Source of the DNA: Pseudisothecium myosuroides
Taxonomy: Eukaryota > Streptophyta > Bryopsida > Hypnales > Lembophyllaceae
Direction: 5' to 3'
DNA: 64,000 nt
Assembly (NCBI GenBank): GCA_951799445.1
Contig: OX637297.1
Location: 6,572,001-6,636,000 of the forward strand
Within the stretch, counting starts at the first letter, position 1; the number at the start of each line of letters is the position of its first letter. Below, one piece after another: positions 33,701 through 45,379 of this stretch. Below the pieces are notes generated by a model, which saw only the letters and a program-made list of their open reading frames with translations, was not told the DNA's origin and ran no database searches. Made by a program: the position numbers and the translations under genes.

Positions 33701-33858
33701 AAGAAACAGTGCCTGAGCCCATTTTTCCGGTTGACCACAAAGAAATGCGGGAAGAGCGTCAAAGTGAGAGCTTGGTAGCAGAAAACCATTGGGTAGCAAG
33801 AGTTAAAATTGTGCAATTTAAAGTAAAGTGTCCCACTTTTAAGGAAATGGCAAAGTAG
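30700..33858 (+). pseudogene. ParB/DGQHR-like plus DNA (N6/N4) methyltransferase-like fusion gene, with introns and stops
   Basis: First part (30.7-31.2 kb): the conserved FYIINGQHSVAAN at about 30886-30925 resembles the G-Q-H core of ParB-like nuclease/DGQHR domains, followed by WNCFIV..NHFIAVQPSWSTNILGAR. Middle (31.3-32.68 kb): two long helical segments. Near 32580-32683, NTELRMEFYLWLV and CNPGMCVFSGFTGGK resemble the PGD-VLDPFAGSGT AdoMet-binding region of N6/N4 DNA methylases. A clean intron follows (GTAAGC at 32684 to GCTGCAG at 32814, phase 0). Then come a poly-Glu run (33.07-33.11 kb), a Pro-rich part and a coiled coil with KNTELAQ/KNTELAI repeats. Stops lie at 30750 (TAA), 31002, 31194, 31865, 33016, 33397 and 33490 (TAG), 31448 (TAA) and 32863 (TGA). 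ParB-methylase fusions are known from phages. No NPPY-type catalytic motif was found, so the methylase call is tentative. Confidence 0.5.
32684..32814 (+). other. Spliceosomal intron in the methyltransferase-like gene
   Basis: The 131-bp insert runs from GTAAGC to CGCTGCAG. Coding frame changes from phase 2 to phase 1 across it and the protein reads on (GGKLTCATM, MNCVDVYALGPAEQ). Confidence 0.7.
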
Positions 33859-33937
33859 TGATTGTTTGAACACAATGTGCTGAAATTTTGCAATAACATT
33901 TTGAATGACCATAGAACGGGTGCTTTCGGAGTTTCAG

Positions 33938-36113
33938 GGGTAGACCAACATTATGGGACTTCATCCGAGACGTTGCAAAGAACTTGAACCACGACCATCG
34001 TGGACATTGGTACTCTGAAAATAGAAAATTGTTTGTGCAAGTCATGAAAGTCTACGGAGGTAAGCGGATGTGCGATGTATTCAGTTTCAATTACTGCGGA
34101 CCCAATTACAATACAATAAAACGGGATCACTGAAAAGGGATGCAGTTCGTGCTAGGTGAGCACAAGGAAATTATCGATTCCATTGCTAACATTTGTAGTA
34201 AGGCAAAATTAGCTCATGGAATAACCGTTCCAATTCCTGTAATCTTAGCAGAAGATGAAACCAAAGTTAAGGGCCGAGTTGCTTATGAACCCAAATGGGA
34301 CAGTCTAGCTGGATTTTGTGGGCATGTTGTTGATCATATTTGTGTTTCTGATTTTAAACCTAATGTTGGTTGCGGGGAGGAGGGGTACAACAAAATTCTT
34401 GACTCCTTTTGAAACAACAGAAAAGGTGGATTTGCTCGGGTTATTGTTGTCAATCCATTGCATGATAAACTGCCTAGACGTGTGCTTGTAGCCTCGTGCA
34501 CCTGTAATTGCTTTGACCCTGCTTGGGTTAGGAAGCAGTGGGGTGTGATTGATGCATTGTGGGGAAAAAAATGCCTGATTGTTGTGGGCCCTATTGTTGG
34601 CCATTCTAGCGATGGTGACTCAAGAAGAAGGCAACTATTACTACAGGATTATAGAAGCTCACTTGGTCCACGTTTGAGTGTTGGGTGGAAGGGTTGGCAT
34701 TTAACGTGTTTGCTGGATGAATAGGGAAATGTTCTTGGACTTCATGATCAAGACTATATTCATAATGGAAAGAAACTCATCAACCCTCTTCTTTCAGCTG
34801 TGCGTGTTTTGCAGTTGGGTGGGAATGTTTGTACCCATGAACACTTGGGATTTGTCTACAATCGTTTCACCACTGACAAACATGGCCTGAAACAGGAAGA
34901 CGTGGATCGCAAGGATAGACAAAACTGGGCTTTGGCACAAAGGATCTGTCAACTAAAAGTGAGGCAGTGCTTGAAACTTTTACATGAGTCCCTCAATGTA
35001 CACAAGGAAAGATGCTTGGGTACTGAAACTTATTTGTAGATTTGTGTTGACTATATAGATATATTTTGCTTGCCAATTACAGATTTGAGGGACAGACTTG
35101 TGCTCGCTTCAAAGGTTTGTTTCTTCTTTTGCCTATGGAGATTATGGCTGAAGCATGGTGACCACTCAGTTCTTGGAAATTCAAAGCAAATAGTAGAAGC
35201 GCAGCACTTTGTTAGTAAGCAATGCTTTATAGATATTCAGCTGTCATGTGGCTTTGTTGTACTACTAATTTATCGTTTCAGGGATAATTTGTACACCTAC
35301 CCGTGCCACTTCACCTGACAGGAAGTGATTCATGCAAAAAAAAAAATCCAAGATAGGTGGCATGAATGGTCAAGAACGAGCATATGACTTTCATGAACTA
35401 GTCAACACAGTGAACACCCTCAATCAGTTGTCTACCATTGAATATGGAGAAAACGGACTTCAATTCAAGAAAGTGTATAATAAAATGGAGAACATTTGGG
35501 CACAGCTGCATCTACTAGAGGAAGATCAAACTTCTTGTAACCTAGGCGACTACAGCATGATACCAACAAACAAAGAAGTTGTGGAGGCATTGAAGGAGGG
35601 CTTTGTCCTGGTGCAGCATTCACTTTGAATTTTGAATATGGTGCCACCATGCATGCAGCACCTGCCAAGAAGATCTGGTCCAAAAAACCTTGGCTAATTG
35701 AGAAAGAAGCCTGCAGCTTCATGGCGTACACTCCAGCTGCGAATCTAGTGCAAGGTGAGGATGGTGACTGTGAAGTCATGCGTGACACTTTGCTAGCGGC
35801 GTCCTCAAGCGGCCAAGGCAATGAACTTGCAGTGCTGGAGGAATTAGAAGACGAGATTGTCACCGAAAGTTTGGATTTGCAGTGCGTTTTGGAGGATGAA
35901 ATGTGGGATGTTGTAGCTGATGTACTTAGTTCTACAGATTATCAGGTCTCCACAGCATCGACACTAGTCAAAGTGCTCCCAGTTGTTGAGTATGGGGGCC
36001 TTACAATCTTTAAGTCGACGCTCGTGTCCCAATTGAACGAGAATCCCTTTCTATCAAAGGACCGCTTGACCAGAGTGAAGCATTCCCTTTACTTCAACAA
36101 CCATGGCAATTAG
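33938..36113 (+). pseudogene. Broken mobile-element-type gene of unrecognised family
   Basis: The frame begins after an acceptor (GTTTCAG, 33937) with GRPTLWDFIRDVAKN, then CDVFSFNYCGPNYNTIKR, LAEDETKVKGRVAYEP, CLIVVGPIVGHSSDGDSRRR, HDQDYIHNGKKLINPLLSA, HGLKQEDVDRKDRQNWA, WRLWLKHGDHSVLGN and, near the end, TIFKSTLVSQLNENP with LSKDRLTRVKH. Stops interrupt at 34131 and 34410 (TGA), 34722 and 35037 (TAG) and 35316 (TGA). The segment 35330-35600 is in another frame, so indels are present. From memory, similar motif strings occur in repeat-derived uncharacterised proteins of animals, which would point to an old, widespread DNA-transposon family. I cannot name it. Its strict co-orientation with the preceding gene suggests they may belong to one element. 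Confidence 0.5.
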
Positions 36114-36824
36114 GTAATGGCTGCTAATTCTTCAAACACGTGCGTTCTAGGTCTAGGGTCCAATTGCGGTATCTATTTTGTGTAGCGTTCTATGACCGCC
36201 AAGGCATCAACAATGAAGGCCGTGGGGAAACAATGGAAAGGTGGTGCCTCAAAACGTGGGAGTCCGACTAACATATTATGCGCTGTAGATGAAAATATTT
36301 TAGTAAGGCTCCCGGTTCAAATAATTTCAAATACGACCATATTGACACTAAGTGGGTAGACATAGAATCCATAATCACTACGGTGACTCTATCTTTCAAT
36401 TCCATTACGTCAATTTACACAATGAATTTGGAAGATGCTGATGCCTTGAATAAGTTTGTTGCAGACTGACAGTGAGGGTTCTTCCAAATCTAATGGCGAC
36501 CACTGTTTCCTGGTTCACTCCATCTTTGAAGTTGTGTCTGGTTACAGGAATATTTTTACATGCCTGTTCCAATTGAAGTAGCCCTCTGTTGTTACCGAAA
36601 TTGTTTTTTGAAGCCGACAGATTGAAGTAACCCCAAGTTGTTAGTGCAAGTATTATTGAAAGCCTGCAAGTCCAAATAGCCGCACCTGTTGACGCAGCTG
36701 CAAATCCAATGCGAGCAGACTTATTCATGGGAAGTTCCTAAATTACCATATATTCGCCTTTGAATTTCCACCTTGTTTGCTTGGGGTATTCTTCTATCGT
36801 AATGTGGAAATGGTGTTTCATTGT
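36114..36824. other. No recognisable gene
   Basis: AT-rich, with short frames only. It lies between the broken gene and the 5' end of X element 1. Confidence 0.4.
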
Positions 36825-37860
36825 TGTGGGAGTACGGAAACTCAAGAAGTAAAGAAATAGATTAGAATAGGACTAGAATAGAGTAAAAAAAAATTGATTT
36901 TTGGTAAGACATAGAGAATTGGATCCAATTACGGATAACTTGAGAATAGTCAGTTTCTATATTGCTAGAACTGTTACGGCTGGTTTATTACTAGAAGTAA
37001 AACGGATTCGGAATCCGGAAATGCACCGAATGGATGGAACCTACGGTCTAGACTTTCAGTCTAGGAAACTAAGGTACTGTTACGGGAACGGTGTCCTACC
37101 CGTTCTCCACCGGGAACGGTCAGCTGTTTGTCGGGTACTTAAGTCCACCGCCACTCCATTCTTCTCCCTTTTTTGTAGGACTCTGCACACGCATAGTTGA
37201 GAGAAAGAGCGGTGAGTTAGGGATCGTGCCAGAGAGAGAAAGGTGAGGTTGGTGCCATTTGCGCCGGATTAGTGTTCTTTATGTTGGTAAACCATGGCGG
37301 AAAGTAGCGATCCAAAAACCCATAGACATACGGTCATGGCCCAAATAGTTTGTCCGGCTATTCCTACCAACCCGACCATCCGAAAGCAGTTAGAGGAGGA
37401 TCTAATGGGTATAGGGTGTGTCGGATTGATATGGAGGCCGTGGAACGTCAAGGACCAGGAGATGATTGAGGAGCTCATCTCAGGGATTCCAAATCAGTAC
37501 AAGTTGACGGTTAGGGGTCGACCCGTAGCTTGGACCGAGGATGTTTAGGCAAAGGTGTATGAGTTTAAGAAGTCCGGATCTGGATTAGCCTCCCAGACGG
37601 ATAAATATGCAAGCGGAAAGTTCCAGAGTCCGGCCAATTCAAAGGACGGGTACACCATTAGTAAATGTAAGAACGATAGGCATAAACGGGTGTTAAAATT
37701 CCTGATTCCACTTCTATATCCGGAAAAGCCTACCTGGGTTACGATCACGGTGGCTAACACCATCTTTGGAGCTATGGAAGATAGGTTCGTACATTGGAGT
37801 AGGGTTATTGCGGGTGTGGTGATGAAATTGGTGGAACATGTGTCGAGGGGTCACTAGAAG
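36825..37860 (+). mobile_element. X element 1, 5' end plus truncated gene
   Basis: Starts with TGTGGGAGTACGG, matching the 5' terminus of X element 3 (TGTGGGAGCAC). After a leader of about 470 bp comes the X gene at 37294. Similarity to other X proteins stops near 37857, so the 3' part is missing or diverged. Confidence 0.6.
37294..37857 (+). pseudogene. Family X protein, N-terminal fragment
   Basis: ATG 37294 (ACCATGGCG) opens a frame broken by TAG at 37546 and ending with TAG at 37855. It matches the first about 190 residues of the intact X protein at 42.9-44.7 kb: RKQLEEDLMGIGCVGL, RPWNVKDQEMIEELI, GKFQSPANSKDGYTISKC, LIPLLYPEKPTWVTITVANT and IFGAMEDR. Function unknown. Confidence 0.7.
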
Positions 37861-39174
37861 AAACACGTGCTTTTAGTGACAATGTTGAAAACGCAAAACC
37901 ATATCATTTGCGACATGTGCGTAGCCGGCGCAGATGTCACAAAAAATACGTTCCTATGAACATGCCCCAAACGCCTTGAAATTCAAAAAGACATACCCCA
38001 CAGTCCGCATGTTTTCTAAAAACATGTCGACCAACACGTTGTTTGAAGCTTGTGAGAAGGCGCCATGTGGATGCCACGCTGCTTCCATGTCAACAACATG
38101 TATGTGGGCAGTGCCACGGGGACTTTTGAGAAATTCCACCCGCTGCTGAAGTGTCACAACAGCTGGTGTTGCGGGTTTCTGATGTGGATACAACAACTTT
38201 TGACGTGGACATGGCGAGAGATGACATGGACTGCACAGTCATTGCAGTCCATGTGGCCGTGCAATGCAAACTCTATTGTTAAGGACGTGCATGTTAACAA
38301 CGCAAACGTTTTTTCAGATATCGCAGTGGACATTCAGAAGTTCCCTGAACTATGCTAAAGACGTGACTTTGCGTGTAACACAATATCTATTGCCTACAAT
38401 GCCAAGAACGTGTGGATGTTGCCCAGACCATGGTCAACGTCAGTGTTGGTATTCAACATGACTTCTACTTGTTGTTTGTGCTATCTTGCAGAACATGCAT
38501 GACAATATAGTTTGTTTTTTGCGTTTTTTGATATATGTAAGGAGACAAATACAAGTTTTTAATTGCATGAATAATGTTGTTTTTGACAGTGTCCTCTTTG
38601 GTACATGTTATAGTCTATATGTGATTTGACATCGCGTATGATAGTGATTTGTATAATAATTGTTGTTGTGAACATGCACGTTTATGACGCGCATGTTTCT
38701 TAAGAGAAAACTACAAACAATATTGTGTTTCCAAAAATGCACACTTGACGCGCATTTACGTCAAACCCAATGCGTGCATGTTGCCAGCGCCATGCTTGAC
38801 ATCACTATTGATACTATAAATGACTCATAGACGTCCTCTGTGCTATTTTCTGAAACATCAACTAATATGAAGTTTGTTGTTCTAGTGTTCTATGGCTGTT
38901 CATATTTGTACATCAAAATGGGCACCTCATATTGAAGGCTATGTTCTTGTGCCCTTCATCAAAATAACATGCATAGTAACACGGCCTAATCACTTCGTAG
39001 TTAGTATAGCTTCTGCAATAGTAAATGTAGATTATATTGGTCATTGCTAACAGAGCAACAACTTCTATTGAAATTAGCACTCTGTTTGAGTATGTGGAAC
39101 TAAAAGGTAGTCCACATTACATAGTCTACCATTCTGTCTTTTGTTTAGCATGGACTACAAATTAGCATTTTTAA
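37861..39174. other. No recognisable gene
   Basis: Sequence rich in ACATG/GCATG words with no protein-like frame. It contains a 12-bp-arm hairpin around CATGGACTGCA..TGCAGTCCATG at 38224-38254. Confidence 0.4.
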
Positions 39175-40213
39175 TGTCGTATAGTGTTGCAGCACAGAGT
39201 AAGAGAATTCTTTGTTATACTCCCAAAAACCACTCTAAAGCATAACAAAATGACTCTAAAGATCGAACCCACGAGATTCTGTGAAGTGTCTAGCTCTATT
39301 TCCAACTTAAGCTCAGTCAGTATCCAAATTCCACTTTCCGGTCCTACTTCTAAAATCGGAAACACCAAAACACAGAAAACTACGACCAGACCTCTCTTTA
39401 TCGCTTCCGGTCTGTCCAGCTATCCGGTCCTGTAAAAACTACCACAATCCAGGATCTTCTAACTTCCAATCCCGGTACTGCTCTAGACCGATCCTTTCCG
39501 GTCCACGCACACGTACTCTTACTCCAATCTGGTTTGATTTAGCCTTTGTTTCACCATCAGAGGGTTCGCTGCTTGCTTTTGAAAGTGGCAAGTCCGCCAC
39601 TCCTTCCGTGACTTATAGTGGCTGAAGACCCACTTCTCTATTCTTCTACTTTCTACACTAACCTGGATCCGGTTTGATCCTTCACAACCACCCAGACAAC
39701 AATCCGGATTGTAGGTCACACAAAGACCCCCCATACGATCCTCTCATATTACAACAACCTTGACGCCAAGTTCTCTCCGTGCGAAGTTAGGCGGTTACAA
39801 GTGAACCCGTCCGTTCCAACATCAGCTAAAGTTCTTCCGTTTACCAACTAGGGTAGCAAGACCTCACAGGAGATCGAACACTCAACTGGATTTCCCACCC
39901 AGGAGCTCTAGCGCGACTAAGGAATCCCTCCCTATCCGCCTAGCCTAACAACAGTTTTCTCACCCGAAATCCTAAACTATAGAAGTGCTAAGGAACTGAA
40001 AACCCACTCCCAACTCTTTACTATCCACTCACTTGCACACAAGAGCAAGAACAGTAACACCAAGGGGAGAAATCTCTCCCAAAACGACTTGCGCCCTCCT
40101 AACTCCTCACCATACAACTCTACCAAACTCGGGAAAGATGCACAACAAGAAACAAATAAAATACGCAAGAAGATTCAGGTGAAAAGACTCCCAGTCTCCT
40201 TCGCAGAGACTGA

Positions 40214-40221
40214 CTTATATA
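40214..40221 (-). promoter_or_regulatory. TATA-like motif in the 3' tail of X element 2
   Basis: The minus strand reads TTTTAAAAGTGTATATAAGTC about 170 bp beyond the stop codon. A strong TATA here, 3' of the gene, would be expected of an LTR or of a second promoter. Confidence 0.4.
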
Positions 40222-40385
40222 CACTTTTAAAACACAAAGTCAACAAAAAGGGCCCCCAAAGTCTGCGCGGAACTTTTGGTCCCATCCGATCCGGTCAGAC
40301 CGGATAGACATCCAATCCGAACCAGACAGACCGGATCAACATCCGGTCCGGTCCATCCTAACATATTTACAAAACAAAATCCTAC

Positions 40386-41504
40386 CTAATCTACCATACC
40401 CTGATCTACTCCTTGATCTACTCCTGGGTCCATATCCTGGTCCAAAACTTGGTTAATACTTTGATCCGGACCTTGATCTGCACCCTGATCTGGGGCTTGA
40501 TCCATACTTTGATCCTGACCGTGGTTCAATGTAGGACTCTTGGGCTCTTCCGCTCCCAGCTGGTTGAAAACTTCCGCCAGGTCCCGGTTCCGCTCCCCGT
40601 GTTCATGTTCAGGGACATCAGACCGCGGCGACGAATCTAAGTTAATGGGTGCCGTGAGTTTCTGTCCACTCTTCTTTGACTGGGGAGTCCGATCCCTTCC
40701 TTCCCTTCGGATGCCACCAACCGGAAAAGATTTCGGTAGCAAGAGGTCCGACAGATGGATCTCTCTAGAGAACACGGATCCAGTCAGCTTTTGACTACTC
40801 ACCTCCATCCGGTCTGCCGCATCTCGTGCTTCCACCATCACCACTTCTACCTTCTCAGAGAAGTCAGTCAAAATCCGAACCAATCGAGTTCCGGATAGCT
40901 TCTTATCCCTGAGCACCCCCTCGTCAAATAACTTCGCCTTGGCGGCGGCCTCACCAGTCTCCCCAAAAGTGGCCTTCACCTGCTCCGCTACCTTCCGTGT
41001 TACTTCCGCCATCTCCCTAGTGGCGGTTACGTCCTCTTTGAAGGCGAAAAGTTCTGCCTTCAACAAATCGACTTCCTCCTGAAGTCGACGAATCTCAGCT
41101 TCTTGCCTCCGGATCTCAACCGGGCTGGAGATGAATTCTGCCACCACTGCCGGAAGTTGGCTATTCACTGGTGCATTCACCAATTCTCCAATCTGGGTCA
41201 GAATCCTTTTCTTTACCTCCCAATCCGCTCGCACGCCGCAGAGGACGGTGATCAACTGGTTGAATGGATCATTCGGATCCGATTCATCCAAACCCGGTCC
41301 TTCAACTTCCGGTCCTTTCCCAGGATTGGAAGTCTCACCCGGGGGTGTTGGTGTTCTTCTTCGGTGATGAGGCGTCGTCTTCTGCCGCTTGTTCAGTGGC
41401 TTGTGTAGCTCCTCCTCTTCTTCTTCTTCATTGGAACCGTTTCCGTCCTCCTGCTCGGCATCCGTTTCCGATTCCCCATATTTCAGGAGCACCTCTTGAG
41501 TCTT
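40386..41504 (-). pseudogene. X element 2 gene, C-terminal part
   Basis: Open frame after the insertion site: KTQEVLLKYGESETDAEQE, an acidic NEEEEEEEL run, a Pro-rich basic stretch, a coiled-coil region (EIRRQEAEIRRLQEEVDLL), the conserved AKLFDEGVLRDKKLSGTRLV block and a C-terminus of D-Q-x repeats (DQGADQGPDQSINQ). It ends at TAG 40386-40388. The upstream residues MLCCVTT lie in the inserted element and do not belong to it. It joins in frame with 45380-46041. Confidence 0.75.
41500..41504. other. Target-site duplication, left copy
   Basis: GTCTT, identical to 45380-45384, directly abutting the element's TGTCGT end. Confidence 0.8.
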
Positions 41505-44500
41505 TGTCGTAACACAGCAAAGCACAAATCCCTCCCTTAGGTGCTAAAGTAGTGTAAAACACCTTAGATGACTCGTGTATCGTTCCCACAGGATTTTAAC
41601 TCGTAGTTTCCTCAAAATTCCCGGAACAGGATCCGGAACACAAAACCAAAGACAAACAGAATCCGGAAATAAGATGTAGAACTAGACTTCCCGATCTGTA
41701 TTTGTTTAACTTTCTCTTGTATCAACCTAGCTCTCAAACATATTACCAATCAACAAGGAATAGATCGGCAATCCTTCACAATAGTAGTAGTAACTTAGTA
41801 TCCGGCTTAACTAAATGCAGAACCGGAAAGAGTGTCTTGATCCTGTACCTTTCCCGGATCCGGATCTAGCAAGCAATGCGAACAAGGGTATAGTTTAACC
41901 TCTACATCAGAGGGTTCCGCTCTTGGACTTAAGGAAGGACACGTAAATCCTACCCTCCACTGGTTTAAAGTGGCTGAAGTTCCACTAAAAGAGAAATAAC
42001 AAAGAAAAACAAAGAAAACAAAGAATACCGGAAGGCAAGTATTTCCTCACAGCTGATCCGGGAAGTTACTCCAGACAAGAAGGTCACTCAGGAAACCCCT
42101 ACTATCCCACTTACTACAATGACAGACTCTGCCAAAACATGGTTCCCAGAGCAGAGCTAGTACCAACTAACTAAAGGATCCCAACTACTTTCCAGTTCCT
42201 CTCTTCCGGTAACAGCAAGACCTCATCAAATGTCGGTTAGCATTTGTACTTCAACCCAAAGAACTCACCCAACCTAGGAACGGCTATCTCACTCAGAAGA
42301 CCCTCAAGGAAAATCAGCAGATGAAACTACCCCTTAGTATGCCAATTCTTCGTAAACCAACTCCTAATACTCCCAGAACCGGATCCAGACAGAATCCGGG
42401 GGTCATCTATTCTTCTCCAACACCTGCAAACCAGCTACCCGCACTACCAATGCTTAACACATTGATGGCGTACCAACACAGACTGAGACTTTTCAGACCA
42501 GTACTTGCGAAGTGGAAATCTGAAATCAATTTACAGAGTACTGAAAAATATACATAAGAATACCTGGGGCATCCAACCAAAGTCAGCCGCCTAAATACCA
42601 AACACCCAGAGACCCCTAAAGGCCCCTGGGAATCAAAAGGAAAGGACCAGAGAATGACACCTGTCATTCCCCTTATCCTTCCCACGTTGACTTTCCTACC
42701 ACAACCCGCCGATCCGCAAAATGTGGATCTCAGATCCTAAAAACCCGGAAAGTGAAGTCCAGGTTCATCCAACTGAAAAGCAGCTAACTGACTGCTTCCT
42801 ACCTATCAAAAACTTGAGTTTTAATACTAACCATGCTAGGGTCAACTCAAGGAACTACCTAACTACTTCTTCTGCTCCTTCGGAGAAGGTGCCTCCAACT
42901 TGATAGCTCCTTTCCGAGCTGGCTGTTTCCTGCTGGGCGATGGTTTGGGTGGCTTGGGATACTTCCCCTTTGTTGCTGAGGCTGTCTTACCCTTGAACTG
43001 CGAAGGCGAGATGGTCTCCATGTCTGTATCCTCTTCCGATTCAGAGCCCGGATGTGACTCGGACTGGGAACCGGATCCCGACTGGCTGCCCTCCTGTGCT
43101 GAGTTACTTGGCGACTCGCCTTCCTCTGAATGATGACTAGCAGAAGTCGCCTCCCTTCCTCTTTTTGGTGTTGTCTTCTTCTTCGTGGTGCTGGGCATTG
43201 TTGGAGATGGCTTCGAATCCTTGCTCGGGGGTGTCCCAAGTTCTGATCCGGACTTCCGGGCCTTCTCCTTGGATCCGGATCCATGCCCTGATCCTTCTCC
43301 TCCTTCTGACTTCCGCTTAGAAGTTTCCTTTGCGGGTGTCTTCTCCTCCTTGGGCTTACTCTTCGGCTTTACATTCGCTGGGGGCGACATTGGCACCTTC
43401 TTGGAACCTTTGAACAACCCCGATTCTTGAAGTACATCCCGGATCTCGAACATGAATTTCTCCGTGACATCAAAATACTCAGCCAGAACTTCTACTGACT
43501 TGACTGCTACCTCTGACCCGGCCTTACGGATCCCCTCATTGAATAATTTGGCCTTGTTAATCACATTTCCCGAATTTGACACAAAAGCCCTAACTCTACG
43601 GAGGGTCTCCTCAGCCTCTGGGGAAAGTTTCTTCCCCTTCTTACTCTCCTCAAGTTCCCGGGTTAGTTCCTGGTTCTGCTCAGTCAACTCCTTAACCCGG
43701 GATTCCCACTTCCGGTTCTCTCTATCCCGGAGTAAATCCTCAATCCTCTTAGCGAGTTCAGATGCGTTTACTCCCCCTAGCAGCCCACATGCACTCTTGA
43801 CTGCTTTTCTCTCCACATCTAACTCCTCTCTGAGCCTCTCCAGATCCTCAATGATTCTACCTAGCAGTTTATCCTGGGGATCTTTCTCATCCGGGGATTC
43901 CTCACTCTTATTCCCCTTCTTCTTCTCTGAGGCTGGAATCTTTTCTGGGGTTTTCTCTTCCTCTTCTGAGGATTCTCTCTCGGATCCCTCGTCATTCTCT
44001 TCCTCTACCTCTTCTTCTCCCTTTGGAGTGATGTTCAAATTCATAAACGTGGTGGCAGCCTTATAGGCAGTTCTCTCTGGGCCTCTCAAAGTTTCTAAAT
44101 ACTCATAGAGGTGAAATATAAACGGCCCTATTGCTGTCGCCTTGGTATTTCCTAAGGATGAGACCATCTTGGTCACTCTCTCCTTAACAATACCAGCCCA
44201 GAAAACCTTTCTATCTCCACTCAATGCCCCAAATATTGTGTTGGCCCAGGTTAATGTAATCCTGGTCGGCCGTTCCGGGTACAGGATTGGGAGCAGGAAC
44301 TCTAACACTCTCTTCTCCCTCTGATCCTTGCAATCCGCTACGGTGTACCCATCATTGCCATGAGGGGCTTCAGAGAACTTACCCTCATGAAACTTGAGCG
44401 TCCGGGACGCCATCCCCTCTCCCGGTCTTGGAAAATCGTATACCCGTTTCCAGGTATCGACAGTCCAACTGCTGGGAAGAGCCCGGGAAGTCTTCTCCCA

Positions 44501-45379
44501 TTCGTTTGACTGATCCCTCATTAACTCCCGGATCATGTCCTCGTTTCTCAGCTTCCAGGGTCGTTGCAGAAAGTTCACACACCCCATCTGCGCGAGGTCT
44601 TCCTCCAACTGTTTCCGGTAACCCGGATCTTGCGGGATGATTGGAACAACGTTCCTGAACTTCAAGGTAACAGCTCTGCTCCCTTCGCCCTTCACCATTG
44701 CACTCAAACTCCCACAAGATACCCTCAAAAACAATCCTCACATAGTCCCTCACTAAAGCAAAACTGCAGAGTTCTCTTTCCCAGTCCTATCTCTCTCTCG
44801 GGTCCGGGAAACTCGGAGCTCTTTCTCTCTTTGCAACTTGACTCTACACACAACGACTCCAAGCGCTCCAAGGTCTCTACAATCCTCCAACTGAGAAGTG
44901 AGAGAAGAAAATCCGACCCCTGGGTCTTCTCTCCCATCCAGCCGCTTTCCAACCGTTAGGATTTCCCGTTAGGGTTTTCCGTTCCCGCTGAAATCCCGGA
45001 GGATTGTGACCGTTAAACGGTCTTCCTTATCTTCCAGTAGAGCCGTTGGATCGCAGAATTGCCCTAACGGCTTCTTCTGGGATCTCCGGTATCCTCTGGT
45101 ATCCTCCGGTACATGTTTATACCCGGCCCCGGTATATTGAACAAGTCCAGATTCACCCACCGGTTCCGTATCCGGTTCCGGATATCTCGATAAATCAGGG
45201 AATCTAATTTCCCCTTCTTAACCTATTTATCTATTTACTATTATCCTATAATGGAAAAATCTTAATTTTGGTAAAACTCCTATCTAAGCCTTGTAAAAAG
45301 CTAAAAATTTTACCATTTCTCACTCCTTCTTTTAAATTCTTAGCTAACTAACCTTATCCTTACATTTTGTGCTCCCACA
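41505..45379 (-). mobile_element. X element 3: complete 3,875-bp element with 5-bp target duplication
   Basis: Inserted in the X gene of element 2. Plus strand: GTCTT (41500-41504), then TGTCGTAACACAG ... GTGCTCCCACA, then GTCTT (45380-45384). Removing the element and one GTCTT restores the reading frame. The element starts TG and ends CA on either strand and is oriented by its gene on the minus strand. I found no long terminal repeat copies; the first 20 bases of one end do not recur at the other. It contains one gene (42863-44698), a leader of about 680 bp with a TATAAAC (about 45116) and a tail of about 1.36 kb. Recent insertion is likely because the frame is intact. Confidence 0.85.
42863..44698 (-). 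CDS. Family X protein, intact (611 aa)
   Basis: Intronless open frame from ATG 44698 (GCAATGG) to TAG 42863. Residues about 10-205 are the conserved family X domain: NVVPIIPQDPGYRKQLEEDL, RPWKLRNEDMIREL, SSWTVDTWKRVYDF, MASRTLKFHEGKF, NDGYTVADCKDQREKRVLEF, YPERPTRITLTWANTIFGAL and KATAIGPFIFHLYEYLETL. Then follow an acidic region, a long predicted coiled coil (about 280-400), the AKLFNEGIRKAGSEVAVK block and a Ser/Lys/Pro-rich basic tail. There are no reverse transcriptase, integrase or transposase motifs. As the sole product of a mobile element it may be a capsid-like (Gag-analogous) or DNA-binding protein; this is inference. It is the only copy in the window without internal stops. Confidence 0.75.
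   Translation of the reverse strand: MVKGEGSRAVTLKFRNVVPIIPQDPGYRKQLEEDLAQMGCVNFLQRPWKLRNEDMIRELMRDQSNEWEKTSRALPSSWTVDTWKRVYDFPRPGEGMASRTLKFHEGKFSEAPHGNDGYTVADCKDQREKRVLEFLLPILYPERPTRITLTWANTIFGALSGDRKVFWAGIVKERVTKMVSSLGNTKATAIGPFIFHLYEYLETLRGPERTAYKAATTFMNLNITPKGEEEVEEENDEGSERESSEEEEKTPEKIPASEKKKGNKSEESPDEKDPQDKLLGRIIEDLERLREELDVERKAVKSACGLLGGVNASELAKRIEDLLRDRENRKWESRVKELTEQNQELTRELEESKKGKKLSPEAEETLRRVRAFVSNSGNVINKAKLFNEGIRKAGSEVAVKSVEVLAEYFDVTEKFMFEIRDVLQESGLFKGSKKVPMSPPANVKPKSKPKEEKTPAKETSKRKSEGGEGSGHGSGSKEKARKSGSELGTPPSKDSKPSPTMPSTTKKKTTPKRGREATSASHHSEEGESPSNSAQEGSQSGSGSQSESHPGSESEEDTDMETISPSQFKGKTASATKGKYPKPPKPSPSRKQPARKGAIKLEAPSPKEQKK

Noticed and set aside
43452..44066. Plus-strand Ser/Phe-rich frame of 204 residues
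   Set aside because: Antisense shadow of the intact X protein gene.
41505..45379. Standard LTR retrotransposon with matching LTRs
   Set aside because: No copy of the 5' start was found before the 3' end, apart from a weak TGTGGGA near 41585, so the class is left open.
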